Of a DNA stretch of 64,000 nucleotides, positions 1 through 10,792 are shown in pieces (the first letter of the stretch is position 1; the number at the start of each line of letters is the position of its first letter). The notes beneath the pieces were generated by a model, which saw only the letters and a list, made by a program, of their open reading frames with translations, was not told where the DNA came from and ran no database searches. Source of the DNA: Adenanthera pavonina (taxonomy: Eukaryota > Streptophyta > Magnoliopsida > Fabales > Fabaceae). The stretch lies in NCBI GenBank assembly GCA_026686845.1, contig JAIVEN010000012.1, positions 1,924,501 through 1,988,500 of the forward strand. The letters run 5' to 3'. The position numbers were made by a program, and so were the translations under genes.

Positions 1-221
1 AGACGAGTTCTCTTAGGGTCTTAACCCATTGTCCAACACATCTTTCTTATTTTCTTGTTATTTTCGTGCATTATTTTCTTCTTCATTTTTAGATTCACAA
101 ATTTCCTCTCCTCGTGCTTTCTTTGCTGTTTGTGTGTCCTTATTTGATTCTAGCACAATCCGTGATTCATTCCGAGTCATTGGAGGTTCAATCAGACAAG
201 TTTTGTTTGGGTCTTTCATCA
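1..221 (+). mobile_element. Family D LTR, 3' part (cut by window start)
   Basis: The sequence ends GGGTCTTTCATCA and is followed after two bases by a primer-binding site, which fixes it as the 3' end of an LTR. It matches, on the opposite strand, the start of the LTRs at 24752 and 35809. Open frames across it are Phe/Ser-rich and are not genes. It would be the 5' LTR of the element whose leader and gag follow. Confidence 0.85.
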
Positions 222-223
222 TT

Positions 224-235
224 TGGTACCAGAGC
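224..235 (+). other. Primer-binding site, initiator Met tRNA type
   Basis: TGGTACCAGAGC lies two bases after the LTR end. It differs by one base from the TGGTATCAGAGC used by the other elements and would prime minus-strand DNA synthesis. Confidence 0.8.
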
Positions 236-1643
236 TTTGGTTTACTAGGTTCAAGGTTTGTCCTTTCTTTTCTTTTTTTATTTATTTCGTGCATCCATTT
301 CTTGTTTCAGATCTGTTTCGTCCTCCCTTTGTTGTTTCATCCCCTTCTATTTGTTCCATCTTCATATCTGTTTTCATATTGTGTTATCCTTTTCTCTTCT
401 TGTTTATCCTCCATAGTTTGTGGCATCTTCATCTTCTTGTCTTGCCATCCTTTGTTCATTCTTTTTGTGATTTTGGAATTGTGTTTTTTTCTGTCTAGAT
501 ATTAAAAAAAAATCAAAATATTGTTGCCGCAAATTAAGTGTTTCTAGAATTGTGTTCTAGTTGAGTATTTCCAAAAAAAAAATCGTGCTAAAACAAATAA
601 AAAAAATAGTGGTGCAGAAGTCTGATTAGTGGATCAAAAGTTCAGAAAAAAAAGGTAAAAAAAAATTCGAAAAAAGAAAAAAACTTGTTGCTATTGCCAA
701 AAAAGAAAGAAGAGGAAAAAAAAATAGAGCTTAAGAAAAAAAAAAAGTGAAGAAAATTTGAATTTTTTTTGGTGGCTGAAAATTTCAGATTTGTTTTAAG
801 ATTTTCTCGTGTACTTAATTTGCAAGTTAGAATCACTCTTGGATGTTAATTGTTTTCCCAATATCTAAAGTTTCCTATTTTGAAAGTTTGGAATTGCAAG
901 TTGCCTAAATTAAGGTTCTTGACCTCCAAGTCACAAAAGTTTCCTAATTTTTAAGAACTTGGGTGGTAAGCATCAAGGAGTTGCCTATTTGGTCCAATTT
1001 CCTATTTCTTTTTCAGATCCTAGTTTCCTATTTTATTTCTTTCTTTGTTTTCTAATTTCTCTTTATGCTGAATCATTAGTTTCCTATTTTCTTCCTTGAT
1101 TCTAATTTCCTATTTCCTTCCTTTCTTAGTTTCCTAATTTGTTGCTTGTGTCTATGGTCCAGATTTTGCGCTTTCCTTTCCTTCCATAATTGTCATGCCA
1201 CTTTCCCAAATTCACCCCTAGCATTTTCCTTCCTTTTCTTTCCATAAAAACATGCTGCACATTTAATCTTTCTAGTGGTCAATATTTGTGCACTTTTTTA
1301 CCTTCTTGAATACCATATTCATTGTGATCAAACCTGCCACACATTAACCTTCTTGATTGTTGGCCCAAAATTTGATTCTTTTAGGACTTTGAATTTTGGA
1401 ACTTTAGTTTTGTGATTGCCACTTCATACATACTTCTCCTTTTGATTTGTTAGAATTTGATTAAGAACACTATAGGGACCAAGTTGAGTGGTAAAAGGCA
1501 AGAGTGTTTTACATTATTGAAAAAACCAATCTTTTTGTGTGAACACGAGTGCTAATAAATTTTTTGAGTGGAAACACGTGAGAGAGTGATTTGTGAGGTC
1601 CATATTAAGCTCTTTGTTTTTACTCACATTTCAAGTTCTAAGT
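236..1643 (+). other. Leader of family D element
   Basis: Non-coding, T-rich leader with A-runs near 500-760 and a run of imperfect repeats of a TTTCCTATTT motif between about 860 and 1140. The last 170 bases hold the block shared by all leaders in the window: GTGGTAAAAGGCAAGAGTG near 1489, an ACACGAGTG, and AAACACGTGAGA with the palindrome CACGTG at 1575-1580. No gene is seen. Confidence 0.7.
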
Positions 1644-1914
1644 ACGGCTGGAAAAGAAAGTGCAATTCATTTTAAAGCTCTAATGAAAGCTTTCAATGAT
1701 CAAACGAATGAGTTGAATGCTAAATTGGATAGCATGAAGTCTTGCTCCAAATCCCAGAGAATGCATGATCAAGCAATTATTAAAGAAGTCCATCCTAAAA
1801 GAGGCAAGCAAATTTCTTCTTTTAAGGATATTAAATCAAAGATCCCATCGTTCCATGGCGAGAAAGATGTTGATGTTTACTTGGAATGAGAAAGAAAAGT
1901 TGATCAAGCATTTG
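1644..1914 (+). pseudogene. gag fragment of family D element
   Basis: This is the N-terminal part of a Ty3/gypsy Gag. It reads AGKESAIHFKALMKAFND, then a Lys/Ser linker, then IPSFHGEKDVDVYLE, the start of the capsid domain (compare IPSFQGKMDPDLYLEWE in the full family A element). The start codon is lost (ACG at 1644-1646, where the related copy at 34507-34509 has ATG). A TGA at 1887-1889 replaces the Trp of YLEWE. The frame is then cut by an E LTR scrap at 1915. It is a dead fragment with no zinc knuckle and no pol. Confidence 0.8.
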
Positions 1915-1972
1915 TGATAAGTGAACCCTTATGGAATCAATCCAAAGAACCCACTTTTATGTGTATGACACC
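1915..1972 (-). mobile_element. Family E LTR scrap
   Basis: These 58 bases match the first bases of the minus-strand E LTRs at 13032 and 29702 (TGATAAGTGAACCC..). They are cut by the family A array at 1973. The rest of this LTR is not found on the other side of the array, so one flank has been lost. Confidence 0.75.
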
Positions 1973-2804
1973 TGATAGAAGTAGGGTGAACCTCCCAAGA
2001 ACAAGTCTTAGGCAACTCAAGAACCCAGAGTAATAACCAAAAACAACGGAAGCAATCCAATGCAATTGAGAGACCGAATGGAACCTCTAGAGAAAACTCT
2101 AGCAACCCCAAACATAAGACGCCACAAGAGTTGGTCAATTCTCTTGATAAGTCGAATCCGTATTCTAGGAAGAACACGAAGAACCCTAACAATCTCACAA
2201 GAAATTGAAGAGAGAAATCACTCAAAAAAGTTATTCAAATCTGCTCTGCAATGTGACACCATATGGTCTATAAATAATAATAGAAATCCTAATCCTAATC
2301 CTAATAGGATAATTGATTCCTTATAGATAGGGCTTATCCTTTTAAATTCAAATCTGAATTAAATCTTAAGTTGGCCTCACAAATACAAGTGAGAACCAAT
2401 CAAAAACTGATCTAATCTAATCTGGAAAAAATCAAATCAAAAATAAAACGAAAATTCAAAATAAATTAAAAAGGAATAAATCTAATCCTAAAGTCACATG
2501 ACTCATTAATGAAGCACATGACTTCCTTTAATCAAGCTCTTCTATTTGGACTTGGATTGGGCCTTTAAGATCTTCAAATTGGGCCTCCAAATAAATGATT
2601 ATTCTTTTTGGATTAGAAGGTGGCTCCATTTGCTCTAAGTCTTCCAAATAGATGGGCTGTTTCTCCTTAAGCTCTTGGACCAATCCTTGCAAGGCCTCTT
2701 TCATGGCTTTTGTCCTACCTCTTGTCATTGGGCCTCCTACTCCTTGAAGAGGGTCTTTGGGCACATTGGATCTCCATGATTGAAAGTTCACTTGTTCTCC
2801 ATCA
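1973..2804 (-). repeat. Family A LTR, array copy 1
   Basis: This 832 bp LTR has TGAT/ATCA ends. A reverse-strand polypurine tract lies at 2805-2818, and the PPT-proximal hairpin GATTCG-loop-CGAATC lies at 2824-2839. The 91-codon C-terminal tail of the polyprotein is encoded in the LTR on the minus strand (2528-2804). Confidence 0.9.
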
Positions 2805-5800
2805 TTCCCTCCCTCCTCGAAAGGATTCGTCCTCGAATCTGTACTATCAAACAAGGACAAGTCTGAAACATTGAAAGTAGCACTAACATTGCTGTAGGAA
2901 CTAGTCAAGTCAATCTTGTAGGCGTTGTCATTAATCCTTTCCAGGACTTGAAAAGGACCATCTCCTCTCGGTTGCAGCTTAGATTTCCTTTGCGCTGGAA
3001 ACCTTTCCTTTCTCAAGTGTACCCAAACCCAATCTCCAGGGTTGAATACAACTCGCCTTCGTCCTTTGTTTGCTTGCTGAGCATATTGTTCATTCCTCCT
3101 TTCTATATTGGCTCGAACTTTAGCATGAAGTTCCTGCACAAACTTAGCTTTTTCCTTGCCATCAAGGTTAGTTCTTTCATGCATAGGCAAATGTAAAAGA
3201 TCTAAGGGAGTTAAAGGATTAAATCCATACACAATCTCGAAGGGAGAATAAGATGTAGTGGAATGAACAACTCTATTATATGCAAATTCAATATGAGACA
3301 AACAACTCTCCCAGTTTTTCAAATTCTTTTGAATGATTGCACGCAATAAAGTAGTGAGTGTCCTATTTACTACTTCTGTTTGTCCATCAGTTTGTGGATG
3401 TGCAGTTGTAGAAAACAAAAGTTTAGTTCCAAGTTTATTCCAAAGAGTTCTCCAAAAATGACTAAGAAACTTTACATCCCTATCACTCACAATTGTTCTT
3501 GGTAAACCATGCAATCGCACAATCTCTTTAAAGAATAGATTAGCAATATGAACAGCATCATTAGTCTTAGAGCATGCAATAAAATGTGCCATTTTACTAA
3601 ATCTATCCACAACAACAAAGATGCTATCTTTTCCATTTTGAGACCTAGGGAGCCCTAACACAAAATCCATAGATATATCAGTCCAAGGTTGGTTAGGAAC
3701 AGGGAGTGGGGAATACAATCCATGCGGTTTTATCTTTGATTTAGCATGTTTTCATGTTATGCATTTATCACACAAAACAACAACATCACGCCTCATAGCA
3801 GGCCAAAAGAAATGTTCATGCAACACACTTAAAGTTTTATCAATGCCAAAATGGCCCATTAAACCACCACCATGAGCTTCCTTCAAAAGTAATTCACGCA
3901 TTGAACAAGAAGGAATACCAAGTTTATCCCTTTTGAAAAGAAAGCCTTCAAATCTGAAATAATCTTGAATACCATGTTTTTCACAAAAATTCCAAATCTT
4001 CCCAAAATCAGAATCAGATTCATATAATCCCTTAAGCATCTCAAAACCAAGCAATCGAGTTTGTAAAGAAGTAAGAAGAGTATACCTGCGAGATAGAGCA
4101 TCCGCTACCACATTCTCCTTACCTTGTTTGTGCTTGATCACATATGGAAAGGTCTCAATAAATTCCAACCATCGGGCATGTCTTTTATTCAACTTACCTT
4201 GGGACTTTAGGTACTTTAAGCTCTCATGGTCAGAATGTATGATAAATTCTTTAGGCCAAAGATAATGTTGCCAAGTCTCTAAAGTTCTCTTTAAGGCATA
4301 AAGTTCTTTATCATAAGTGGAGTAGTTTAAAGTGGGACCACTAAGCTTTTCACTAAAGTAAGCAATTGGCCTATTATCTTGCATTAAGACAGCTCCAATA
4401 CCCAAACCAGATGCATCACACTCAACCTCAAAGACTTTGCTAAAATCTGGTAAAACAAGTAGTGGTGCATTGGTGAGTTTTTCTTTTAAAGTGTTGAAAG
4501 CTTTCTCTTGTGCCTCACCCCATTTAAATGTGACATGCTTTTTAACTAACTCATTCAAAGGTGCTGCTATAGATGAAAAATCTTTAACAAACCTCCTACA
4601 AAAGCTAGCTAAGCCATGGAAAGATCTCACCTCATTAGCATTCTTTGGAGTAGGTCAGTCTTGAATTGCTTTAACCTTTTCTTCATCTACTTGGATCCCC
4701 TGAGCACTCACAACAAAACCAAGAAACACAACAGAATCCATGCAAAAGGAACACTTTTGAATGTTTGCATAAAGCTTATTTTCTCTAAGAGTATTAAAGA
4801 CTTCACGCAAATGCACTATGTGGTCTTCTAAATTCTTGCTATATACTAAAATGTCATCAAAATAAACCACAATAAACTTTCCTATGAATGAACGGAAGAC
4901 ATGATTCATAAGACTCATGAATGTACTAGGAGCATTAGTTAATCCAAAAGGCATTACCAACCATTCATAAAGTCCAAATTTCGTTTTAAATGCAGTTTTC
5001 CACTCATCTCCTTCTTTCATTCGAATTTGATGATAACCACTCCTAAGATCAATCTTAGAAAACAATGCAGAACCATGCAATTCATCAAGCATATCATCTA
5101 GCCTAGGGATAGGGTAGCGATACTTAACCGTTATTTTGTTGATAGCTCGGCAATCCACACACATTCGCCATGATCCATCTTTCTTAGGAACTAGGATGAC
5201 CGGTACAGCACAAGGGCTTAAACTTTCACGCACAAAGCCTTTTCTCATGAGCTCCTCTACTTGTCTTTGGATCTCCTTAGTTTCTTCGGGATTGGCTCTA
5301 TATGCTGGTTTATTTGGAATGGCAGATCCAGGGATGAAATCAATTCTATGTTCTATGCCTCTTAGAGGAGGCAAACCATTTGGAATTTCTTCCGGAAAAA
5401 AGATTATCAAATTCCTGCAAAAGAGAGATAACACTAGAAGGCAGAGAAGTATTAAGCTTGTTAGTAGAAAAATAGGTGTCCTTGTACAAAAGCACAAAGA
5501 CTTCTTGTCTTGCCATTAGTGCACTCTTCACCTCTCCTTTTTCCACGAATAAGCTCAAGCTCTTGTTTTGTTCACTCTCTCTTTCTTTTTCTACACTCTT
5601 TTTCTTTTCTCTTACATTCTTTCCACTCTTTTCATTTTTCTGTATTTTTCCTTTCTCTTTCTCTTCTTTCTCTTTCTCATGCCTCTCTTTTTCTCTTTTC
5701 ACTCTATAATCACTTATAATTCTGTGTTGATCTTCATATGCTTGCATTGGCCTAAGAGGCCTAAGCACAATGTTACGCCCTTCAAACACAAAGGAGTAGA

Positions 5801-5966
5801 AACTTCTATAGCCGTCATGAGTCACACGTCTATCAAATTGCCATGGACGACCAAGAAGTAGATGTCCTGCATACATAGGTGCTACATCGCATAACACCTT
5901 GTCATGGTATTTGCCAATAGTAAATGATACTTGAACTTGCTTGGTGACTTTCATCTCACCACAATC
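2528..5966 (-). pseudogene. Family A pol, array copy 1 (RT-RNase H-integrase)
   Basis: Read on the minus strand from 5966: a protease remnant with GHLLLGRPWQFD, a Lys/Glu-rich linker, RT with the catalytic YFDDIL, RNase H (VECDASG, HSDHESL, VADALSRR), the integrase zinc finger and core (MDFVLGLP, SDRDVKFLSHFW, TDGQTEVVNR), the PGDWVWVHL and GDGPFQVL C-terminal motifs, then the LTR tail ending at 2528. Lesions are: an A6 run at 5396-5401 where the complete element has five bases, giving a frameshift between linker and RT; TGA at 4655-4657 for Trp in RT; and TGA at 3752-3754, which replaces a Cys just after the zinc-finger CDKC. Non-functional. Confidence 0.9.
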
Positions 5967-6798
5967 TGATAGAAGTAGGGTGAACCTCCCAAGAACAAGT
6001 CTTAGGCAACTCAAGAACCCAGAGTAATAACCAAAAACAACGGAAGCAATCCAATGCAATTGAGAGACCGAATGGAACCTCTAGAGAAAACTCTAGCAAC
6101 CCCAAACATAAGACGCCACAAGAGTTGGTCAATTCTCTTGATAAGTCGAATCCGTATTCTAGGAAGAACACGAAGAACCCTAACAATCTCACAAGAAATT
6201 GAAGAGAGAAATCACTCAAAAAAATTATTCAAATCTGCTCTGCAATGTGACACCATATGGTCTATAAATAATAATAGCAATCCTAATCCTAATCCTAATA
6301 GGATAATTGATTCCTTATAGATAGGGCTTATCCTTTTAAATTCAAATCTGAATTAAATCTTAAGTTGGCCTCACAAATACAAGTGAGAACCAATCAAAAA
6401 CTGATCTAATCTAATCTGGAAAAAATCAAATCAAAAATAAAACGAAAATTCAAAATAAATTAAAAAGGAATAAATCTAATCCTAAAGTCACATGACTCAT
6501 TAATGAAGCACATGACTTCCTTTAATCAAGCTCTTCTATTTGGACTTGGATTGGGCCTTTAAGATCTTCAAATTGGGCCTCCACATAAATGATCATTCTT
6601 TTTGGATTAGAAGGTGGCTCCATTTGCTCTAAGTCTTCCAAATAGATGGGCTGTTTCTCCTTAAGCTCTTGGACCAATCCTTGCAAGGCCTCTTTCATGG
6701 CTTTTGTCCTACCTCTTGTCATTGGGCCTCCTACTCCTTGAAGAGGGTCTTTGGGCACATTGGATCTCCATGATTGAAAGTTCACTTGTTCTCCATCA
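5967..6798 (-). repeat. Family A LTR, array copy 2
   Basis: 832 bp, offset exactly 3,994 from copy 1 and almost identical to it. It shares single-base differences with copy 3 against copy 1 (for example near 6224 and 6278). It serves both flanking internal regions, as expected of a recombination-made tandem array. Confidence 0.9.
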
Positions 6799-9700
6799 TT
6801 CCCTCCCTCCTCGAAAGGATTCGTCCTCGAATCTGTACTATCAAACAAGGACAAGTCTGAAACATTGAAAGTAGCACTAACATTGCTGTAGGAACTAGTC
6901 AAGTCAATCTTGTAGGCGTTGTCATTAATCCTTTCCAGGACTTGAAAAGGACCATCTCCTCTCGGTTGCAGCTTAGATTTCCTTTGCGCTGGAAACCTTT
7001 CCTTTCTCAAGTGTACCCAAACCCAATCTCCAGGGTTGAATACAACTCGCCTTCGCCCTTTGTTTGCTTGCTGAGCATATTGTTCATTCCTCCTTTCTAT
7101 ATTGGCTCGAACTTTAGCATGAAGTTCCTGCACAAACTTAGCTTTTTCCTTGCCATCAAGGTTAGTTCTTTCATGCATAGGCAAATGTAAAAGATCTAAG
7201 GGAGTTAAAGGATTAAATCCATACACAATCTCGAAGGGAGAATAAGATGTAGTGGAATGAACAACTCTATTATATGCAAATTCAATATGAGACAAACAAC
7301 TCTCCCAGTTTTTCAAATTCTTTTGAATGATTGCACGCAATAAAGTAGTGAGTGTCCTATTTACTACTTCTGTTTGTCCATCAGTTTGTGGATGTGCAGT
7401 TGTAGAAAACAAAAGTTTAGTTCCAAGTTTATTCCAAAGAGTTCTCCAAAAATGACTAAGAAACTTTACATCCCTATCACTCACAATTGTTCTTGGTAAA
7501 CCATGCAATCGCACAATCTCTTTAAAGAATAGATTAGCAATATGAACAGCATCATTAGTCTTAGAGCATGCAATAAAATGTGCCATTTTACTAAATCTAT
7601 CCACAACAACAAAGATGCTATCTTTTCCATTTTGAGACCTAGGGAGCCCTAACACAAAATCCATAGATATATCAGTCCAAGGTTGGTTAGGAACAGGGAG
7701 TGGGGAATACAATCCATGCGGTTTTATCTTTGATTTAGCATGTTTTCATGTTATGCATTTATCACACAAAACAACAACATCACGCCTCATAGCAGGCCAA
7801 AAGAAATGTTCATGCAACACACTTAAAGTTTTATCAATGCCAAAATGGCCCATTAAACCACCACCATGAGCTTCCTTCAAAAGTAATTCACGCATTGAAC
7901 AAGAAGGAATACCAAGTTTATCCCTTTTGAAAAGAAAGCCTTCAAATCTGAAATAATCTTGAATACCATGTTTTTCACAAAAATTCCAAATCTTCCCAAA
8001 ATCAGAATCAGATTCATATAATCCCTTAAGCATCTCAAAACCAAGCAATCGAGTTTGTAAAGAAGTAAGAAGAGTATACCTGCGAGATAGAGCATCCGCT
8101 ACCACATTCTCCTTACCTTGTTTGTGCTTGATCACATATGGAAAGGTCTCAATAAATTCCAACCATCGGGCATGTCTTTTATTCAACTTACCTTGGGACT
8201 TTAGGTACTTTAAGCTCTCATGGTCAGAATGTATGATAAATTCTTTAGGCCAAAGATAATGTTGCCAAGTCTCTAAAGTTCTCTTTAAGGCATAAAGTTC
8301 TTTATCATAAGTGGAGTAGTTTAAAGTGGGACCACTAAGCTTTTCACTAAAGTAAGCAATTGGCCTATTATCTTGCATTAAGACAGCTCCAATACCCAAA
8401 CCAGATGCATCACACTCAACCTCAAAGACTTTGCTAAAATCTGGTAAAACAAGTAGTGGTGCATTGGTGAGTTTTTCTTTTAAAGTGTTGAAAGCTTTCT
8501 CTTGTGCCTCACCCCATTTAAATGTGACATGCTTTTTAACTAACTCATTCAAAGGTGCTGCTATAGATGAAAAATCTTTAACAAACCTCCTACAAAAGCT
8601 AGCTAAGCCATGGAAAGATCTCACCTCATTAGCATTCTTTGGAGTAGGCCAGTCTTGAATTGCTTTAACCTTTTCTTCATCTACTTGGATCCCCTGAGCA
8701 CTCACAACAAAACCAAGAAACACAACAGAATCCATGCAAAAGGAACACTTTTGAATGTTTGCATAAAGCTTATTTTCTCTAAGAGTATTAAAGACTTCAC
8801 GCAAATGCACTATGTGGTCTTCTAAATTCTTGCTATATACTAAAATGTCATCAAAATAAACCACAATAAACTTTCCTATGAATGAACGGAAGACATGATT
8901 CATAAGACTCATGAATGTACTAGGAGCATTAGTTAATCCAAAAGGCATTACCAACCATTCATAAAGTCCAAATTTCGTTTTAAATGCAGTTTTCCACTCA
9001 TCTCCTTCTTTCATTCGAATTTGATGATAACCACTCCTAAGATCAATCTTAGAAAACAATGCAGAACCATGCAATTCATCAAGCATATCATCTAGCCTAG
9101 GGATAGGGTAGCGATACTTAACCGTTATTTTGTTGATAGCTCGGCAATCCACACACATTCGCCATGATCCATCTTTCTTAGGAACTAGGATGACCGGTAC
9201 AGCACAAGGGCTTAAACTTTCACGCACAAAGCCTTTTCTCATGAGCTCCTCTACTTGTCTTTGGATCTCCTTAGTTTCTTCGGGATTGGCTCTATATGCT
9301 GGTTTATTTGGAATGGCAGATCCAGGGATGAAATCAATTCTATGTTCTATGCCTCTTAGAGGAGGCAAACCATTTGGAATTTCTTCCGGAAAAAAGATTA
9401 TCAAATTCCTGCAAAAGAGAGATAACACTAGAAGGCAGAGAAGTATTAAGCTTGTTAGTAGAAAAATAGGTGTCCTTGTACAAAAGCACAAAGACTTCTT
9501 GTCTTGCCATTAGTGCACTCTTCACCTCTCCTTTTTCCACGAATAAGCTCAAGCTCTTGTTTTGTTCACTCTCTCTTTCTTTTTCTACACTCTTTTTCTT
9601 TTCTCTTACATTCTTTCCACTCTTTTCATTTTTCTGTATTTTTCCTTTCTCTTTCTCTTCTTTCTCTTTCTCATGCCTCTCTTTTTCTCTTTTCACTCTA

Positions 9701-9960
9701 TAATCACTTATAATTCTGTGTTGATCTTCATATGCTTGCATTGGCCTAAGAGGCCTAAGCACAATGTTACGCCCTTCAAACACAAAGGAGTAGAAACTTC
9801 TATAGCCGTCATGAGTCACACGTCTATCAAATTGCCATGGACGACCAAGAAGTAGATGTCCTGCATACATAGGTGCTACATCGCATAACACCTTGTCATG
9901 GTATTTGCCAATAGTAAATGATACTTGAACTTGCTTGGTGACTTTCATCTCACCACAATC
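6522..9960 (-). pseudogene. Family A pol, array copy 2
   Basis: Same domain order as copy 1. The RT-RNase H-integrase zinc-finger frame is open over 581 codons (9491 down to 7746) because the Trp that is TGA in copy 1 is still TGG here. The same A-run frameshift (9390-9395) and the same TGA in the integrase zinc finger (7746-7748) are present. It shares with copy 1 the unusual residues FCRRFV and VSAQG in RT. It shares with copy 3 the integrase and tail variants (a Val replacing Leu in the LTR tail). No start, protease active site or gag. Confidence 0.9.
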
Positions 9961-10792
9961 TGATAGAAGTAGGGTGAACCTCCCAAGAACAAGTCTTGGG
10001 CAACTCAAGAACCCAGAGTAATAACCAAAAACAACGGAAGCAATCCAATGCAATTGAGAGACCGAATGGAACCTCTAGAGAAAACTCTAGCAACCCCAAA
10101 CATAAGACGCCACAAGAGTTGGTCAATTCTCTTGATAAGTCGAATCCGTATTCTAGGAAGAACACGAAGAACCCTAACAATCTCACAAGAAATTGAAGAG
10201 AGAAATCACTCAAAAAAATTATTCAAATCTGCTCTGCAATGTGACACCATATGGTCTATAAATAATAATAGCAATCCTAATCCTAATCCTAATAGGATAA
10301 TTGATTCCTTATAGATAGGGCTTATCCTTTTAAATTCAAATCTGAATTAAATCTTAAGTTGGCCTCACAAATACAAGTGAGAACCAATCAAAAACTGATC
10401 TAATCTAATCTGGAAAAAATCAAATCAAAAATAAAACGAAAATTCAAAATAAATTAAAAAGGAATAAATCTAATCCTAAAGTCACATGACTCATTAATGA
10501 AGCACATGACTTCCTTTAATCAAGCTCTTCTATTTGGACTTGGATTGGGCCTTTAAGATCTTCAAATTGGGCCTCCACATAAATGATCATTCTTTTTGGA
10601 TTAGAAGGTGGCTCCATTTGCTCTAAGTCTTCCAAATAGATGGGCTGTTTCTCCTTAAGCTCTTGGACCAATCCTTGCAAGGCCTCTTTCATGGCTTTTG
10701 TCCTACCTCTTGTCATTGGGCCTCCTACTCCTTGAAGAGGGTCTTTGGGCACATTGGATCTCCATGATTGAAAGTTCACTTGTTCTCCATCA
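9961..10792 (-). repeat. Family A LTR, array copy 3
   Basis: 832 bp, third LTR of the array, followed by its polypurine tract (reverse) at 10793-10806. The tip differs from copies 1 and 2 by one base (CTTGGGCAAC against CTTAGGCAAC near 10000). Confidence 0.9.

Noticed and set aside
29..505. 158-codon Phe/Ser-rich frame resembling a membrane protein
   Set aside because: It crosses the D LTR, the primer-binding site and the leader. The composition comes from T-rich non-coding DNA.
5476..5861. Ser/Phe-rich frames opposite the Lys/Glu linker, repeated at 9470 and 44691
   Set aside because: They are antisense to the coding linker between protease and RT, where AAA/GAA codons read as TTT/TTC on the other strand.
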